Shown: positions 10,719 to 22,822 of the stretch, one piece after another | How the letters are laid out: the number at the start of each line of letters is the position of its first letter | Numbering within the stretch: the stretch's first letter is position 1 | Assembly (NCBI GenBank): GCA_002964805.2 | Contig: PUDQ02000001.1 | Span: 1,636,001-1,700,000 of the forward strand | Length of the DNA stretch: 64,000 nucleotides | DNA from: Trametes villosa | Taxonomy: Eukaryota; Basidiomycota; Agaricomycetes; Polyporales; Polyporaceae | Reading direction: 5' to 3' | The notes under the pieces: model-generated | What the model was told of the DNA's origin: nothing | Databases searched by the model: none | What the model saw: the letters and a program-made list of their open reading frames with translations, nothing else | Position numbers and translations under genes: made by a program

Positions 10719-11433
10719 GGTGAATACTTGTCGATCGGGGTCACCGAGAGTCGGTCTGCGATTGTGTACGAAACGTGCGAAGACGGGGACGGAGAGCTTA
10801 GAGACTAGAGCTGTGACTAGTGGCTGCCGGTGTTAGCACAAGGGTGACTAGGACAGTACTGTGGCACCGGCACCGAGATATCGTCTATGTCAGCTGTCGG
10901 GGAGAGCGGCCAGGCGCACATGCGCAGAGATTGGACGATAGATGACTGAGTCCGATGACTTAGAGTTAACTGCGACCACTGAGCGCAATACAAGCGCAAT
11001 AATGCTTGTGCATTGAGCAGAAACAATCTCCAGGTTACGCGGCTCAGCTGATGCTTCACACATCGGTACAGAAACAGTAAGCATGCAGCTAGGCGTTCAC
11101 AGTGGTTACGCGAGACGAGAGCGAGGTGCTGGAGCAGTCGAGAGTGTGAGCGCGAGCGAGGCCAGCGTGCCCAGATGCCAGGATACGGACAAGCGCCGTC
11201 GGCCAATGAGATTGAGCAGCCGCCTCAGGCACGTGCATAGCAAGTAGCAGCCGGCCCTGAAGCGATCGATAAGCAGACCCAGTGGGGCTGCAAAAGTTTG
11301 CACGCATCTTCACGGCGAGTTCTGCAGCCCCGGCGAGCTTGCTCGACTCTACCTCCCCCTCCATCCACACCGCAGACAGTGCGGTGCACTCCTCCTCTTT
11401 TTCCCTCCTTCCCTGTGTAAAAACTAGTCACCA
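10719..11433. other. Divergent promoter: GNAT B and elongation factor 2
   Basis: Carries the regulatory region of a gene expected to be very highly expressed (EF-2). A CT-rich leader runs from about 11375 to 11415. No TATA box stands out. No coding continuity was seen. Confidence 0.5.
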
Positions 11434-14400
11434 TGGTGTAAGTACCGGCTCCTCTCGCGTAGATATGCGTCCTCGGGTACTGATCGTGATTTTTCGCGGC
11501 GGATGGCAGTAACTTCACCGTCGGTGAGTGCCCTACGATTCCAATGCGGCTCTGTGCAGCTGCTGATGGTGCTTTACAGACCAGATCCGTGGTCTCATGG
11601 ACCGCCCGACCAACATCCGTAACATGAGTGTCATTGCTCATGGTACGTCCCTACCACCAATTTTCTCAGGAGTTGGATTGGTGCTCATTTGCGCCTCCTC
11701 TCTCCGCAGTCGACCACGGCAAGTCCACCCTCACCGATTCGCTCGTCTCCAAGGCCGGTATCATCGCCAGCTCAAAAGCGGGTGACATGCGGTTTACGGA
11801 TACACGAGACGACGAAAAGGAGCGCGGTATCACGATCAAGTCGACGGCCATCTCCATGTACTTCGAGGTCGACAAGGAGGACATCGGTGCGATTAAGCAG
11901 AAGACCGAGGGTGAGCATATATGTTAGCGAGTCGGCTGCCTCATGGATCTGATAAATCTCCGCTTACCTCCAGGTACCGAGTTCCTGATCAACCTGATCG
12001 ATTCCCCCGGACACGTTGACTTCTCCTCGGAGGTCACGGCCGCTCTCCGTGTCACGGACGGTGCTCTCGTCGTCGTCGACTGCGTTGAGGGTGTTTGCGT
12101 CCAGACCGAGACTGTGCTCCGTCAGGCGCTTACCGAGCGTATCAAGCCCGTGGTCGTCATCAACAAGGTCGACCGTGCTCTTCTCGAGCTCCAGGTCTCG
12201 AAGGAGGACCTCTTCCAGTCGTTCTCGCGTACCATCGAGTCCGTGAACGTCATCATCTCGACCTACAACGATGTTGCCCTCGGCGACGTCCAGGTCTACC
12301 CCGAGAAGGGTACCGTTGCCTTCGGTTCCGGTCTCCACGGCTGGGGCTTCACTCTCCGCCAGTTCGCCGCTCGCTACTCCAAGAAGTTCGGTGTGGACAA
12401 GGAGAAGATGATGGTCAAGCTCTGGGGCGACAACTTCTTCAACCCCGCGACCAAGAAGTGGACCACGAAGGCCACCGATGCCGACGGCAAGCAGCTCGAG
12501 CGTGCCTTCAACATGTTCGTCCTCGACCCCATCTTCCGTATCTTCGACGCCGTCATGAACTTCAAGAAGGAGGCCGCTGCGACGATGTGCGAGAAGCTCG
12601 ACATCAAGCTCGCTCAGGACGAGCGTGACCTCGAGGGCAAGGCTCTCCTCAAGGTCATCATGAGGAAGTTCCTCCCCGCTGGTGACTCCCTCCTGGAGAT
12701 GATAGTCATCAACCTCCCCTCGCCGGCGACCGCCCAGCGCTACCGTGTCGAGACCCTCTACGAGGGTCCTATGGACGACGAGTCCGCCATCGGTATCCGT
12801 GACTGCGACCCCAACGGCCCCCTCGTCTGCTACATCTCGAAGATGGTGCCGACCTCCGACAAGGGTCGCTTCTACGCGTTCGGCCGTATCTTCTCCGGTA
12901 CCATCCGCGCTGGCCCCAAGATCCGTATCCAGGGTCCCAACTACATCCCCGGCAAGAAGGACGACCTCTTCGTCAAGTCGGTTCAGCGTACCGTGCTCAT
13001 GATGGGTCGTTACGTCGAGCCCATCGAGGACTGCCCGGCCGGTAACATCATCGGTCTCGTCGGTATCGACCAGTTCCTGCTCAAGAGCGGTACCCTCACC
13101 ACGTCGGAGACCGCGCACAACATGAAGGTCATGAAGTTCTCCGTCTCCCCCGTCGTCCAGGTCGCCGTCGAGGTCAAGAACGCCGCTGATCTGCCCAAGC
13201 TCGTCGAGGGTCTCAAGCGTCTCTCGAAGTCCGACCCCTGTGTCCAGGCGTGGATTTCCGAGAACGGCGAGCACATCGTCGCTGGTGCCGGTGAGCTCCA
13301 CTTGGAGATTTGCTTGAAGGTTTGTTGCGAAGTCAACCTGTCGCTGTGGCCCGAGGCTGATTATATGCGCATAGGATCTCCAAGAGGACCACGCTGGTGT
13401 CCCCCTCAAGATCTCCGACCCCGTCGTTCCCTACCGTGAGACCGTCAAGGCGGAGTCTTCGATCGTTGCGCTGTCCAAGTCCCAGAACAAGCACAACCGT
13501 CTCTACGCCAAGGCAGCGCCTCTCGACGAGGAGCTCTCGCTCGCCATCGAGTCCGGCAAGGTCTCCTCCCGTGACGATTACAAGATCCGCGCCCGTATCC
13601 TCGCCGACGAGTTCGGTTGGGATGTCACCGACGCGCGTAAGATCTGGTGCTTCGGCCCCGACACCACCGGCCCCAACGTCCTCGTCGATGTCACCAAGGG
13701 TGTGCAGTACCTCAACGAAATCAAGGATTCGTGCGTTGCTGCCTTCCAGTGGGCGACGAAGGAGGGTGTCTGCGCTGAGGAGAACATGCGTGGTGTCCGC
13801 GTGAACATCCTCGATGTCACGGTAAGTTCCGTCGAAGCGGTCGCGTACAGAACCTAATTGCTTGTTACTTCCAGCTCCACACCGATGCTATTCACCGTGG
13901 CGGAGGCCAGATCATCCCCACGTGCCGTCGTGTTACCTACGCCGCGTGCTTGCTCGCCGAGCCCGGTCTCCAGGAGCCCATCTACCTCGGTGAGCATTTT
14001 GCTTTCTAAAGACGGTGTCAGGGTGCTGACGTCGCGTTACCAATACAGTCGAGATCCAGTGCCCTGAGAACGCGATTGGTGGTATCTACTCGGTGCTCAA
14101 CAAGCGTCGTGGCCAGGTCTTCAGCGAGGAGCAGCGTATCGGCACGCCCATGTTCACGGTCAAGGCGTACCTGCCCGTCGCGGAGTCGTTCGGTTTCAAC
14201 GGCGAGCTTCGCTCGCAGACCGCCGGCCAGGCGTTCCCCCAGTGTGTGTTCGACCACTGGGAGTTGATGAGCGGCAGTAAGTCACTTCTGGGGTGCCGTT
14301 ATCTGGCGAGCGTGGCACTGACGCAATGGTGTTCTAGCGCCCATCGAGAAGGGCAGCAAGCTCGAGGAGCTCGTCAGGAACGTCCGTGTCCGCAAGGGTC

Positions 14401-14502
14401 TCAAGGTGCGTTATGCGACGTTAGCGCTATCTGATACGGCCGCTGACGTTGAGTGTGCAGCCCGAGATCCCGTCGCTCGACACGTACTACGACAAGCTCT
14501 AG
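11434..14502 (+). CDS. EFT1: Translation elongation factor 2
   Basis: Ten exons (11434-11438, 11510-11523, 11580-11642, 11710-11910, 11974-13319, 13375-13821, 13875-13989, 14049-14276, 14338-14405, 14461-14502) sum to 2529 nt, 842 residues, the exact length expected for eukaryotic EF-2. It is the ribosomal translocase GTPase. The G1 motif AHVDHGKS lies at 26-33, the switch region RGITIKST follows, and NKVD gives the guanine specificity. The diphthamide site is His699 in DAIHRGGG, the modified histidine that ADP-ribosylating toxins attack. The gene opens with tiny coding exons of 5 and 14 nt. Wobble positions are strongly C-biased, as expected for a highly expressed gene. The symbol follows the yeast name. 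Confidence 0.97.
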
Positions 14503-16251
14503 AGGGGGTGTACGAACGCAGAAGTTTATTGATGTGCCAATGTGTCTTACTGTGTTATCAGCGTCCGCCGTCTCCTGTTAGCATCCTCTCCTCCGCACCT
14601 TGTTGTACTTTGACCCTCGCTCGCGCCGATCATCCCAAATGCATCTTTACGTCTTTCACGCAATATTACGGATCCCCTGCCTCAGCTAGCGTGTGTGCCC
14701 ATGAGAGTCGCCTGCGTATTCCATACAGCGAAGGATGCGGCGGTAGCAAGAACGCGCAGATAGCAGCGGTCACGGGCCTCACCAGGCAGTTCTCGAGGGG
14801 ACGCAGCAGTGCTTCTCTAGGCAGAAGAAACGGGGGCGCATGCGGGGGGCGTGCCAAAGAACGAGCGCGGGTGCTTCCTCGTCAGCCGACTCCGGCAGGC
14901 GTGGCACCCCAGGCCCGCGGAGGTCTATCGGAAGAAGGGGGCACAGGTGCGCAGAAGGCGGGAAGCCTTGTCCAGACCGGGCGTGCTCCCGGGAAGTGAT
15001 GCAGCGGACGGGGCTGGTGGGAGCTCGCGAGGAACGGCCCCCTTCGCGTGCGGGGATGAGGTGAGCGCAGCAGCCTCGCGTTTCTGCGCCAGCGGCCCGG
15101 GAGATGGCGCGGGCGCGGACTTGGCTCTGGCTCGGAGGGCGCGGACGTCAGAGGGCTCGCCCGGCGATGATGCAAGCGAGCGGGGACGGGAGGAGCGGGG
15201 GATGGGGCTACGCGACCGGCGTGCTAAATCCGAGTGATTGCACGTTGCACGCCCGCGCGTCCGAACAGCGAAGGCGTGGCCCGGGATCCTGTCCTCCTCC
15301 CTCGAATCTCGCCTTCGCGCTTCCCCCGCTTCCCCTTCTCGCGCCCTGACGTCACCGCACTAGTCCGCCCAGATAGCACCTCTCCCATGACCTCACCCAG
15401 AGCCCCCTCCGGCCGTCGCAGCGCTTGCTTGGTACGAGCACGCAAAGGCAGCACACACACGCGTCAGGGCTCGTCGTCCAGGATGCTGCATTAGACGATT
15501 ACAATAGCGAGTTAGGTGAACGATGTGCGTACTCTATATACTACGGATGATGGGTAAGGTGCGATAGCGATGGTACAATGAGAACAGACAAGAGTCGATA
15601 GGTGATAGAGCGAACCGAGCGCGGACGAGTGACAGTAAATAGAGGGTTCAAGACGCGGCGGCGCAGCGTGTACACACGCTGTCCGCCGCGCCTGCGGGAA
15701 TAGGAATTAATGGATGCGGCGGATGATTACAGCCCCGGAAGATGGTGACGAGTCGCGAATGCGCCGAAGAGAAGAGAAACCAAGAGTACAAACATACGAC
15801 CGCGGTCGATGGTGATGAGAGCGAACCCCGCAGCGCGGTGCGCAGCACCGACTGGCCCCCGCGACCTCCTGCACCGCGCATCCACACTCCCGACCTGGGA
15901 GGGCGCGATCCCCTGCCCGTATGGTGCCAAGCGTCCGACGCGGGCGGGCGCGGGCGCCAGGCTCGCGCGCGAGGAGGGCCTCGCGGGGCGCGGCGTCATC
16001 GGGGCGCGAATAGCGCGAGGAAGCGCTTGCAGGGAAGAGCGGATGGCGCCCGACCGAGGGGATGGAAGATCTTCTTCGCGTGAGAAGCGCGCCCATGATG
16101 AGATATGGATGACCTCGACCAACTCGCGTTCACGTCAGTGGGCCAAGAGGGAGGGGGAACGCGGTCATGCGTCGGGGCTGATCATCGGCGTGCAACGTAT
16201 CGCCAATAAAGGGCATTTGGTGGCTATATCAAGGCTGAATGAGCAAATGCA
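14503..16251. other. Gene-poor interval downstream of EF-2
   Basis: 1.75 kb with the EF-2 3' UTR at its left end and the 3' side of the small minus-strand gene at its right end. Several open frames exist on both strands, but all are Arg/Pro/Ala-rich, GC-driven and lack spliceable continuity. AT-rich sequence at 15480-15720 separates two GC-rich halves. No gene can be supported. Confidence 0.4.
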
Positions 16252-16491
16252 TTACGTCGCGGGAGCCGGGTAGCAACACACCTGAGTGCCGGGAGTGGAC
16301 TGGTCTGAGAAGACAAAGGACATGTGAGTCGGCGGCGCGGGTGGCATGCACGACGAGGACTTACGAGGACGGATGCACTCCCAGACGTCGACGCCTTTGC
16401 CCTTGGGGTCCCATACCCCGCATTGCGCATGGAGCGGCCAGTAGAGGTTGGCCTCCCAGATGCGAGTGGCGTCGGCGACAAGACCAGGCAT
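16252..16491 (-). CDS. Small two-exon protein of unknown function (59 residues)
   Basis: Exons 16491-16365 and 16304-16252, with a GTAAGT donor, a CTTCTCAG acceptor and matching phase, encode 59 residues. The protein has three Trp (EANLYWPL, CGVWDP, VDVWEC) and a double Cys near the C-terminus (TQVCCYPAP). There is no signal peptide or membrane segment. Upstream on the same strand is a pyrimidine-rich leader and a TATA-like element at 16617-16622, the classic layout of a strong fungal promoter, which supports a real gene. I do not recognise the family. A downstream exon using a GTGTGT donor after the second Gln codon cannot be excluded. Confidence 0.6.
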   Translation of the reverse strand: MPGLVADATRIWEANLYWPLHAQCGVWDPKGKGVDVWECIRPRKSSSCMPPAPPTHMSFVFSDQSTPGTQVCCYPAPAT

Positions 16492-19400
16492 GGCTGAGGG
16501 ATGGATGGAGGGGAGTCGCGCGGGCGGGAGAAGGGAAGAGAGGGCGGGAGACGCGAGGAGCGAACGGTTGCTAGCACGGCTTGTAGGAAAGGAGAGCTGG
16601 TCGAGCGGAGGATTGGATTATAAGAGTCCGGACGAGAGACGCCGGGCGAGGACTCAAGCAATTCTCAATTCAGTTGTCACTCCAGCCAGCATGACATAAT
16701 TTCCCCCTCCCGGCCAATCGAAAAACCCGGCTTTTCTGCGAATAAACCGGTGCCCCCGCTCAAACCTCTTTCTCCGCCCGGCGCGTGGGGCAGGTGCCGG
16801 GGGTGCCGCATGCAACCCGGGCGAGATAGCCGTGGCGGAGAGCGAGATTGGGGCCGGATAATCGCGATAAATCCAGATTGGGCGGGTAGTTACGATCGAT
16901 AAGGGCGCGATGGCGGAGGCTGTTGCTGTGAAGTCATCCGACGCGTCTGCAATTCTCGTGTTTCTCTGCCCAAAACGCGTTGTGACGCGCCTGTCACCTC
17001 CGATGGCGCCCCCGCCGGGACGCGAGATCTCGGGGGTGTCGTCAGCGTCCGGTAACGCGTCTGCCCTACGCGGTCGTGCTCCTGCACGCGCGACCCTGCT
17101 GCTGCCACAGCTCGCGCTGGCGGGTCGTGTGGGCCTTTGTATGCCTTCGTCCCGCGGCCGTGCCACCCAAAATTTCTGACAGCGATCACCATGCCCTCTC
17201 CCGCCCACCGGCTGTTCACCGCCTCGCACGGCGTTCTTCCCCCCACCCGCCGCCGTTCCTGCTTTTCGGGGCTCGACGCGGCCGTCCTGCGCTTTTACCC
17301 AACGCCCCCTTCCGACACCCACGCTGTGCGATCCGCCATAACGTTCTTTCCTCACAGCCTCTCTCTCCGGCCGGCCGACCCTCGCCAGCGCGCCTCCGCC
17401 CGCTCGACCGACGATGAAGGCCTCCGGAGAGGCTAGACCCTTTCTCCACATTGCGCCCCGCTCCCCGCCTTTCGCAGCCAATCCCCTTGGCCCGGCGTTC
17501 TCCGCGCGTGATCTCGACCGGCTCGCGCAGACGCTCCACTACGTCTCGCACTCCACCCGCGTCCGCCATCGATACTCCAGCTTTGTACCTTGTGCGCTCC
17601 CAGCCTCGTGTATGGTCAGGACATCATACCAGCCCCGCCGCGCGTCACCCGAGCGCGGTCTCGAGACCTGCCTCGGGCCAATCCTCCACACGTCCGTGTG
17701 CTTCGCCGGATCTCGGACCCGGAACGTCGAACCCGCGAGGTGTTCTAGGTGTTTCCCTCCGCCGTTCCTCCAATCCCCAAGGGCAGGCCATGCAAACTGT
17801 GGCGAAAAAAGAAGGTTTGTTGCGGTCTTGGAATGCGCGGCCGCGCCCGCGCACATTCGAGCCTATCATCCTCTCCGCAGTCCGATTGGCCCGCAGCTGC
17901 AGACAGGAGCACTTGCGCCCTGGGCGGGGCGGCCTAGAGCGCGGTCTCCGGAAGGGCGCTGACTCCACAGGATGCACATTGACCGCGCCTCGATGCCCAG
18001 AACTCGCGCGCGCGTCATCGTGATGAGCAAGAGCGCGCGCAGGCTGCTGGGCAAAGGTCATTAATCTCGCCGTTCTGCAGGTGCATCTCTCGCGCTAGGG
18101 CTCGGTGTGCTCGCCGAGGCGGCGCCTCTCTCCGGACTCCGGCGTTCTCGAAGCAAGAACGTATATTGCCCCGCTTTGGATGCCGTCCGGCCTCTCCGTC
18201 CGGTCACACTCCGCCGTGCCGAGGCGCGCGTGTCGCACGCTGGGCTGGTTGTGGACGAGCTTACGGCCTGTAGCAAAGGGCAAGCCCGCGTTTGATAGCA
18301 CATTGCGGCTGATAGCACAAGTCAATGGCCGCAGGAGCCCTCGGGCGTCCTTGGAAACCGATCAGGCACCCCTAGCGCGCTTCGGAAGCACTCCCAAAAG
18401 ACGCAGCGGGCTGAGTTTCGCGAAGTGCGAGCGCGACGCGGGCGAGGTTTTGTACGTACTCCGAGCACTTCGGCGTCGCACACACGGCTTGTCACCCTCG
18501 TTCCCTCTGCGATCATGATTCATTCCTCTGTCGGCGCTAGGGTGGCACATCTATGGGGGCCCTGTCAGTGTCAGGAGTTAGGAGCGGGCGCGTTCTGGGT
18601 TGCGATCTGCCCGCGAGGTTTGCTGACAGCTCATCTCGTCAGCTTAACTGACTATCAACGCTGTCGGACTCTAGGGCGATATCCGAGCTGTACGATTTAC
18701 GGCGTGCCATGATTACGGTGCGCAGTGCGCACAGGAGAGGGGCGCTGACATCTATCATGCGACAGACCTCTCATGGACCCATACCATGTATAGGCTAGTG
18801 AGGCCACGACTAGTGGGTGATGTGGCCATACGCGAGTGCAGTGCCCTAAGTTGGAAGGGCTTCCATTGACTGAATGGTGTCTGGGCCTGCACCCCGAGCG
18901 CCGCCAGCTTCTGAGCTTCCCTCCGGAGCGTAGCCGGGCGAAGAGCGTGGATTTGCGCGCCGTGCGTAATACACAGCGCACCGGTCCCAGGAAGCCGCTG
19001 GGATTTGTAGAGAGGTCGCTTGCCGTGGACGACCGCGCGCTGGTATATGTGGCCGCGGCGTGCCTTCCCTGCAGCCGCTACGCAGATGTCGCAGTCGCCG
19101 CGGGTGGGTCGCCGGCGCGGCGGCTGTCATTACCCGCTAAATAGCTGGATCTAACTTACGGTGGCCCGCATCATCCCAACTCCGGTGCGGGGGCTTCGTC
19201 GTGCACGGCTGTCGGGTTGCCTCGGGGAGCGGTGGCAGAGGAAGGTATGTATATCCGGCGGGGGGTGCCCAGCAGCCAGCTGCGAAGGCGCACCCGTTTC
19301 CTGCGCAGCGAGCCAACTATAACTCCTGCTATATCGAGGACGCGGTGCGAGCGCACGTGGCTATCATTATGGGAGCGAGAGATCAGCGCTCGCGCGTCGG

Positions 19401-19637
19401 CTGCCAGCCCCAATTGGCTCCAGTGCGCCGAGGCCGTCTGGGCAAGATGTGTCGCCAGTCGCCTGTAGCACTCGCCTTTGTCCTCCACCCGCCTCCCAAT
19501 TGTCCCCCTGCCGTCTCCGCACCTGCGCGCGCCCTCGCTCTCTATACTTGCTGCGCTTGTCTGGAACGGCCATACCCCACCCTCCTTCATCTCCTGCCTG
19601 AGACCGCAGTCTCGCTACTTGACCTCCATCCACCAGC
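16492..19637. other. 3.1-kb gene-poor, GC-rich block
   Basis: After the small gene's promoter, about 3 kb show no protein family signature on either strand. Open frames reach 275 codons (16654-17481, minus) but are Arg/Ala/Gly-rich, overlap one another on opposite strands and match what GC-rich non-coding DNA produces. The PLC-like gene promoter occupies the right end (TATA-like tctatactt at about 19541-19549). The block may hold an unrecognised transcript or decayed sequence. I see no terminal repeats, target duplications or transposase-like frame. Confidence 0.4.
16617..16622 (-). promoter_or_regulatory. TATA-like element of the 59-residue gene
   Basis: The minus strand reads TATAAT about 126 bp upstream of the ATG at 16491, followed by a CT-rich leader (about 16560-16500). 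The arrangement is typical of fungal core promoters. Activity is inferred. Confidence 0.45.
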
Positions 19638-21229
19638 ATGAAGCTCGCGACGAACCTCGTAACGCCGGCCGTTCTCTCCTTGCTTGCTTCGACTGCAACC
19701 GGTGTCTCCGCCGTTTCTTCCACCCGGAGGGCGACCACATGCAATGGGCACGCTGAGGTGCGTCTGCAGGACGTAGCGGGCTGCTGCTGCGGAGCGCACC
19801 GCTAACAACCCCGACCAGCTCTGCGACAGGAGTTTCGGTAATGTCACTTTCGTCGGTGCACACGACTCCTACGCCGTTGGATCGTCGGGCTGTAAGTGTC
19901 CAAGGAGATTTACCGCTGTGTAACGCCACTAAACCTACCGTCCCAATGCGCCCGCAGTCGCGGTAAACCAGGACTGGAACAGTGCGTACCCCGCCGACCT
20001 CTTCGCAGTATCTTGCTGAGTGCACGCAGTTACCCAGCAGCTGAACGATGGCGTTCGAATGCTGCAGTCCCAGGCGCACAACCAAAATGGCGTGATCCAC
20101 CTCTGCCATACCAGCTGCGTACGTAGTACGCCTCTCACGGCACCCGCAGCCGCTAATCCTTCTGTCCGCAGGGCCTGTACGACGGCGGATCACTGCAGGA
20201 CTACCTGACCACAGGTCCGTATCGCCTTTTGCGGAAGCCCGCCGCGCCGAAGCATTGTGTCTGACCAAGCATTCCAGTCAAAACATGGATGGACGCCAAC
20301 CCGAACGACGGTGAGTCTGAAACGGGGTCCCGGCCGCGCGCGGTGCGCTAGAAGCCTGCTCACGGCGCTGCCTGCACAGTCGTCTCCCTCCTGATCGTCA
20401 ACTCCGATAACGTCGCGCCCTCGGAGTATGCTACGGTGTTCAAGGCGGCCGGGCTCGACACGCTAGCGTATGCGCCGGACTCGTCGGCACTCCCTGCGAG
20501 CGGCTGGCCCACGCTCGGATCACTCATAGGCTCCGGCAAGCGCCTCGTCGCGTTCCTCTCGACCAAGGCGGACTTCACGTCCGTGCCTTACCTCATCGAC
20601 GGTGCGCGCCCCTTCCGGCTAGCCGCCCCTTGCTTCCTGCTTCCAAGCTGACGGCCAAGACAGAGTTCACGAACGTCTGGGAGACGGCGTATGATCTCAC
20701 CGACACCACGTTCGACTGCAACGTGAACCGGACGAACGGCGACACGAGCACGCAGATGTATCTCATCAATCACTTCCGCGACAAGGTGATTGCAGGCTTC
20801 CCCGCGCCGGACCCAGACAACGCGGCGACGACGAACGCGGTGAGCGGCGTCGGCTCGCTTGGCCTGCAGGTCCAGACCTGCGCTGCCCAGTACGGGCGGA
20901 ACCCGAACTTCATGCTCGTTGATGTGCGTGGCATGCTTCTCGCCTCGGCCGCGTCCCAGCTGACTCGGTCTCACTAGTTCTACGAGTACGGGAACGGCTC
21001 GGTCTTCCAGGTCGCGGCCGACGCCAACGGCGTGACGTATAGCCCTGCAACGCCAGTTGCGCAGCCTGTGTCCGCTAGCGGTACGAGCAGCAGCAACTCG
21101 AGCGCAGGCACCGGGGTGACTACGGGCCCCGCGAATGGCGCCGTGGACATGAGGCTTGTACCCGCCCATCTCGCTGCTTCTCTCGCCGTTGCAGCGGGCC
21201 TTCTCGCAGGCGCGCTGAGCGTCTTGTGA
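19638..21229 (+). CDS. PLC-like phosphodiesterase, predicted GPI-anchored
   Basis: Nine exons (19638-19757, 19819-19891, 19958-19981, 20030-20118, 20172-20214, 20278-20310, 20380-20601, 20664-20923, 20978-21229) encode 371 residues. After a signal peptide (VLSLLASTATGVSA) comes the PI-PLC X-type TIM barrel. It shows GAHDSYAVG with the first catalytic-type His, the QQLNDGVRMLQSQAH segment, HLCHTSC with the second His, and several Cys suited to disulfides. A Ser/Thr/Gly linker leads to a hydrophobic C-terminus (LAASLAVAAGLLAGALSVL) that looks like a GPI-attachment signal. Such fungal secreted PLC-like proteins occur widely, but their substrates are mostly unproven, so phosphodiesterase activity is inferred. 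Four introns are within 20 nt of 60. Confidence 0.87.
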
Positions 21230-21589
21230 TTGCATACGGACGTCATCTACTACACTACGGACAGCTGGACCTCACATCGCTACCCACTATGTACGCACTG
21301 TTTTGGACATCGCTAGCTACACTGGCTGTCGGCCGTAATCGCATTGCATTCGTCGTGGTTTCCCTATATTCTTTGTCTCAAATCGTGATGTACGACGAAG
21401 ACTTGCATTATCCACGGGCTGCATAACGCTCGCAGGGTGGCGCGGTGCCGCGCTCTGCGTTCGTGCTCGTCGAGGCGCCGGTCACGCGCTTAGGGGCTCC
21501 GGCGAATCCGGTGCGATGCGCGAGGTCGAGCTCGCGCTCACCATCCGCCGCATCCTCCGCCGCTGCCACTCGTATCTCTCCGCGCCACG
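21230..21589. other. Intergenic between tandem genes
   Basis: Holds the PLC-like 3' UTR and the promoter of the zinc-finger gene. An AT-rich stretch lies at about 21290-21400. No gene was seen. Confidence 0.45.
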
Positions 21590-22822
21590 ATGAGTTTCCA
21601 GGCCTTCAGGATACACCCCCCAGGGGCGCAACAGCCGTTCAGCGCACTCGACTCCTCCTCGTCCCTCTCCGCGCCGACGTTCGGGCAAATCTCGAGCGAC
21701 GTCAACGGCACCCGCAGCGTGCAGTCGCCCGCGACGACGTACACTGGGAACCCCCGCAAGGGCCTGTACGGCTCGGGCGAGGCGGACGACCGCTACACGC
21801 TCGTGTTCGAGTCGCTCGATGCGTTCGAGGCGTGGCGCCAGCAGGAGGAGGAGGAGAAGATGGTCGAGTTCGTGAAGGGCGACACGCACGCCTCGAAGGC
21901 GGTCCCGCCGCGCTTCAAGGAGCACATCAAGCTCGTCTGCGGCCGCCACTCGCGCGGCGGGCGCAAGAAGTACGTGAAGAAGTACCCGGACAGGGTGCGC
22001 AAGGTCCCGAGCAGAAAGGTACGTGCGTGCGGCCGGTATCGCGCGGGGTCGGGGCGGCTTTGTGCGTGGGGAGGGCGTCCGCTCATGCTGTCTAGGTAGC
22101 TTGACGGTATGGGCTGTCCGGCGTCGATCAGCTACAAGACCTATTTTGACACGGACGAGGTCCGCGCATGTTGTGAGTCGTGCCCCTCCGCTCAAGATCC
22201 CGCAGGACCGGGCACTAAACGGAAGACAGACGTCGCGGAACACTCGCACGACATCGGTCCCGCCAACCTTCCGTACACGAAGCGCGGGCGGAAAGCGCAA
22301 GCGGAACTCGATGCGCAGACAGAGCGTCCCCGAGGCCGGCCGCGCAAGGACCGTGGGTCCCCGACGCCAGTGTCTGCAAGCCCCTCGTCGGCCTCTTTCA
22401 TGGACGACAGCCACAACTCCTTTGCGGGCCCGTCGTCTGCTTCGGCTTCGATGAACCAGGACGTCCCATCCTCGCCAGACGAGATGCCCCCGCCGCAGAC
22501 GTTCCAGTCCGCGATCTCGATGCTTGCTCCGCTGCCAGCGGTACCGTCGCTGCAACCGCCTTCAGTCGACGCGATGCAAGAGCGGTGGGATCGCATGAAC
22601 GTGCTCTTCGACAGCATCCGCGGCCATGCCCGCGGGTTCGAGTTCCCGGCACCGTCCGTCGCGGCGCTCGAGAGCGTGCTGATCCGTTTGTATCTAGAGA
22701 GCCCGATTGGCGGTGGGTCGATGCCGGGCCAGGCGGGGCCATCCATGGATTCGATGCACGGAGGGGTCGGGATGGGTGGCCAGTCCCTCGACGCAAACAA
22801 CCACCACGGAGCCGGGACATGA
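21590..22822 (+). CDS. FAR1/WRKY-GCM-like zinc-finger protein with AT-hook
   Basis: Three exons (21590-22018, 22100-22172, 22230-22822) encode 364 residues. Residues 68-180 form a compact domain with Cys117 (KLVCGRH), Cys149 (GMGCPASI), and His172 and His174 (EHSHDIG). This C-x31-C-x22-H-x-H spacing with a basic lysine-rich strand between resembles the FAR1/FLYWCH/WRKY-GCM1 zinc-finger superfamily, which is related to the N-terminal domain of Mutator-like transposases. It is followed by an AT-hook (RPRGRPRKDRG) and a long Ser/Pro/Met-rich tail. A nuclear DNA-binding role is inferred. I recall close unnamed homologs in other agaricomycetes but no experimental function. No transposase catalytic domain is present, so it would be a domesticated binder rather than an element. 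Confidence 0.78.

Noticed and set aside
11964..13409. 481-codon open frame antisense to EF-2
   Set aside because: It is the shadow of strongly codon-biased EF-2 sequence: its Leu/Val/Glu/Asp-rich, repetitive composition follows from the C-ending codons on the other strand, and no domain is visible.
16654..17481. 275-codon minus-strand frame in the gene-poor block
   Set aside because: Low-complexity Arg/Gly/Ala composition and overlapping plus-strand frames of similar length; no family recognised.
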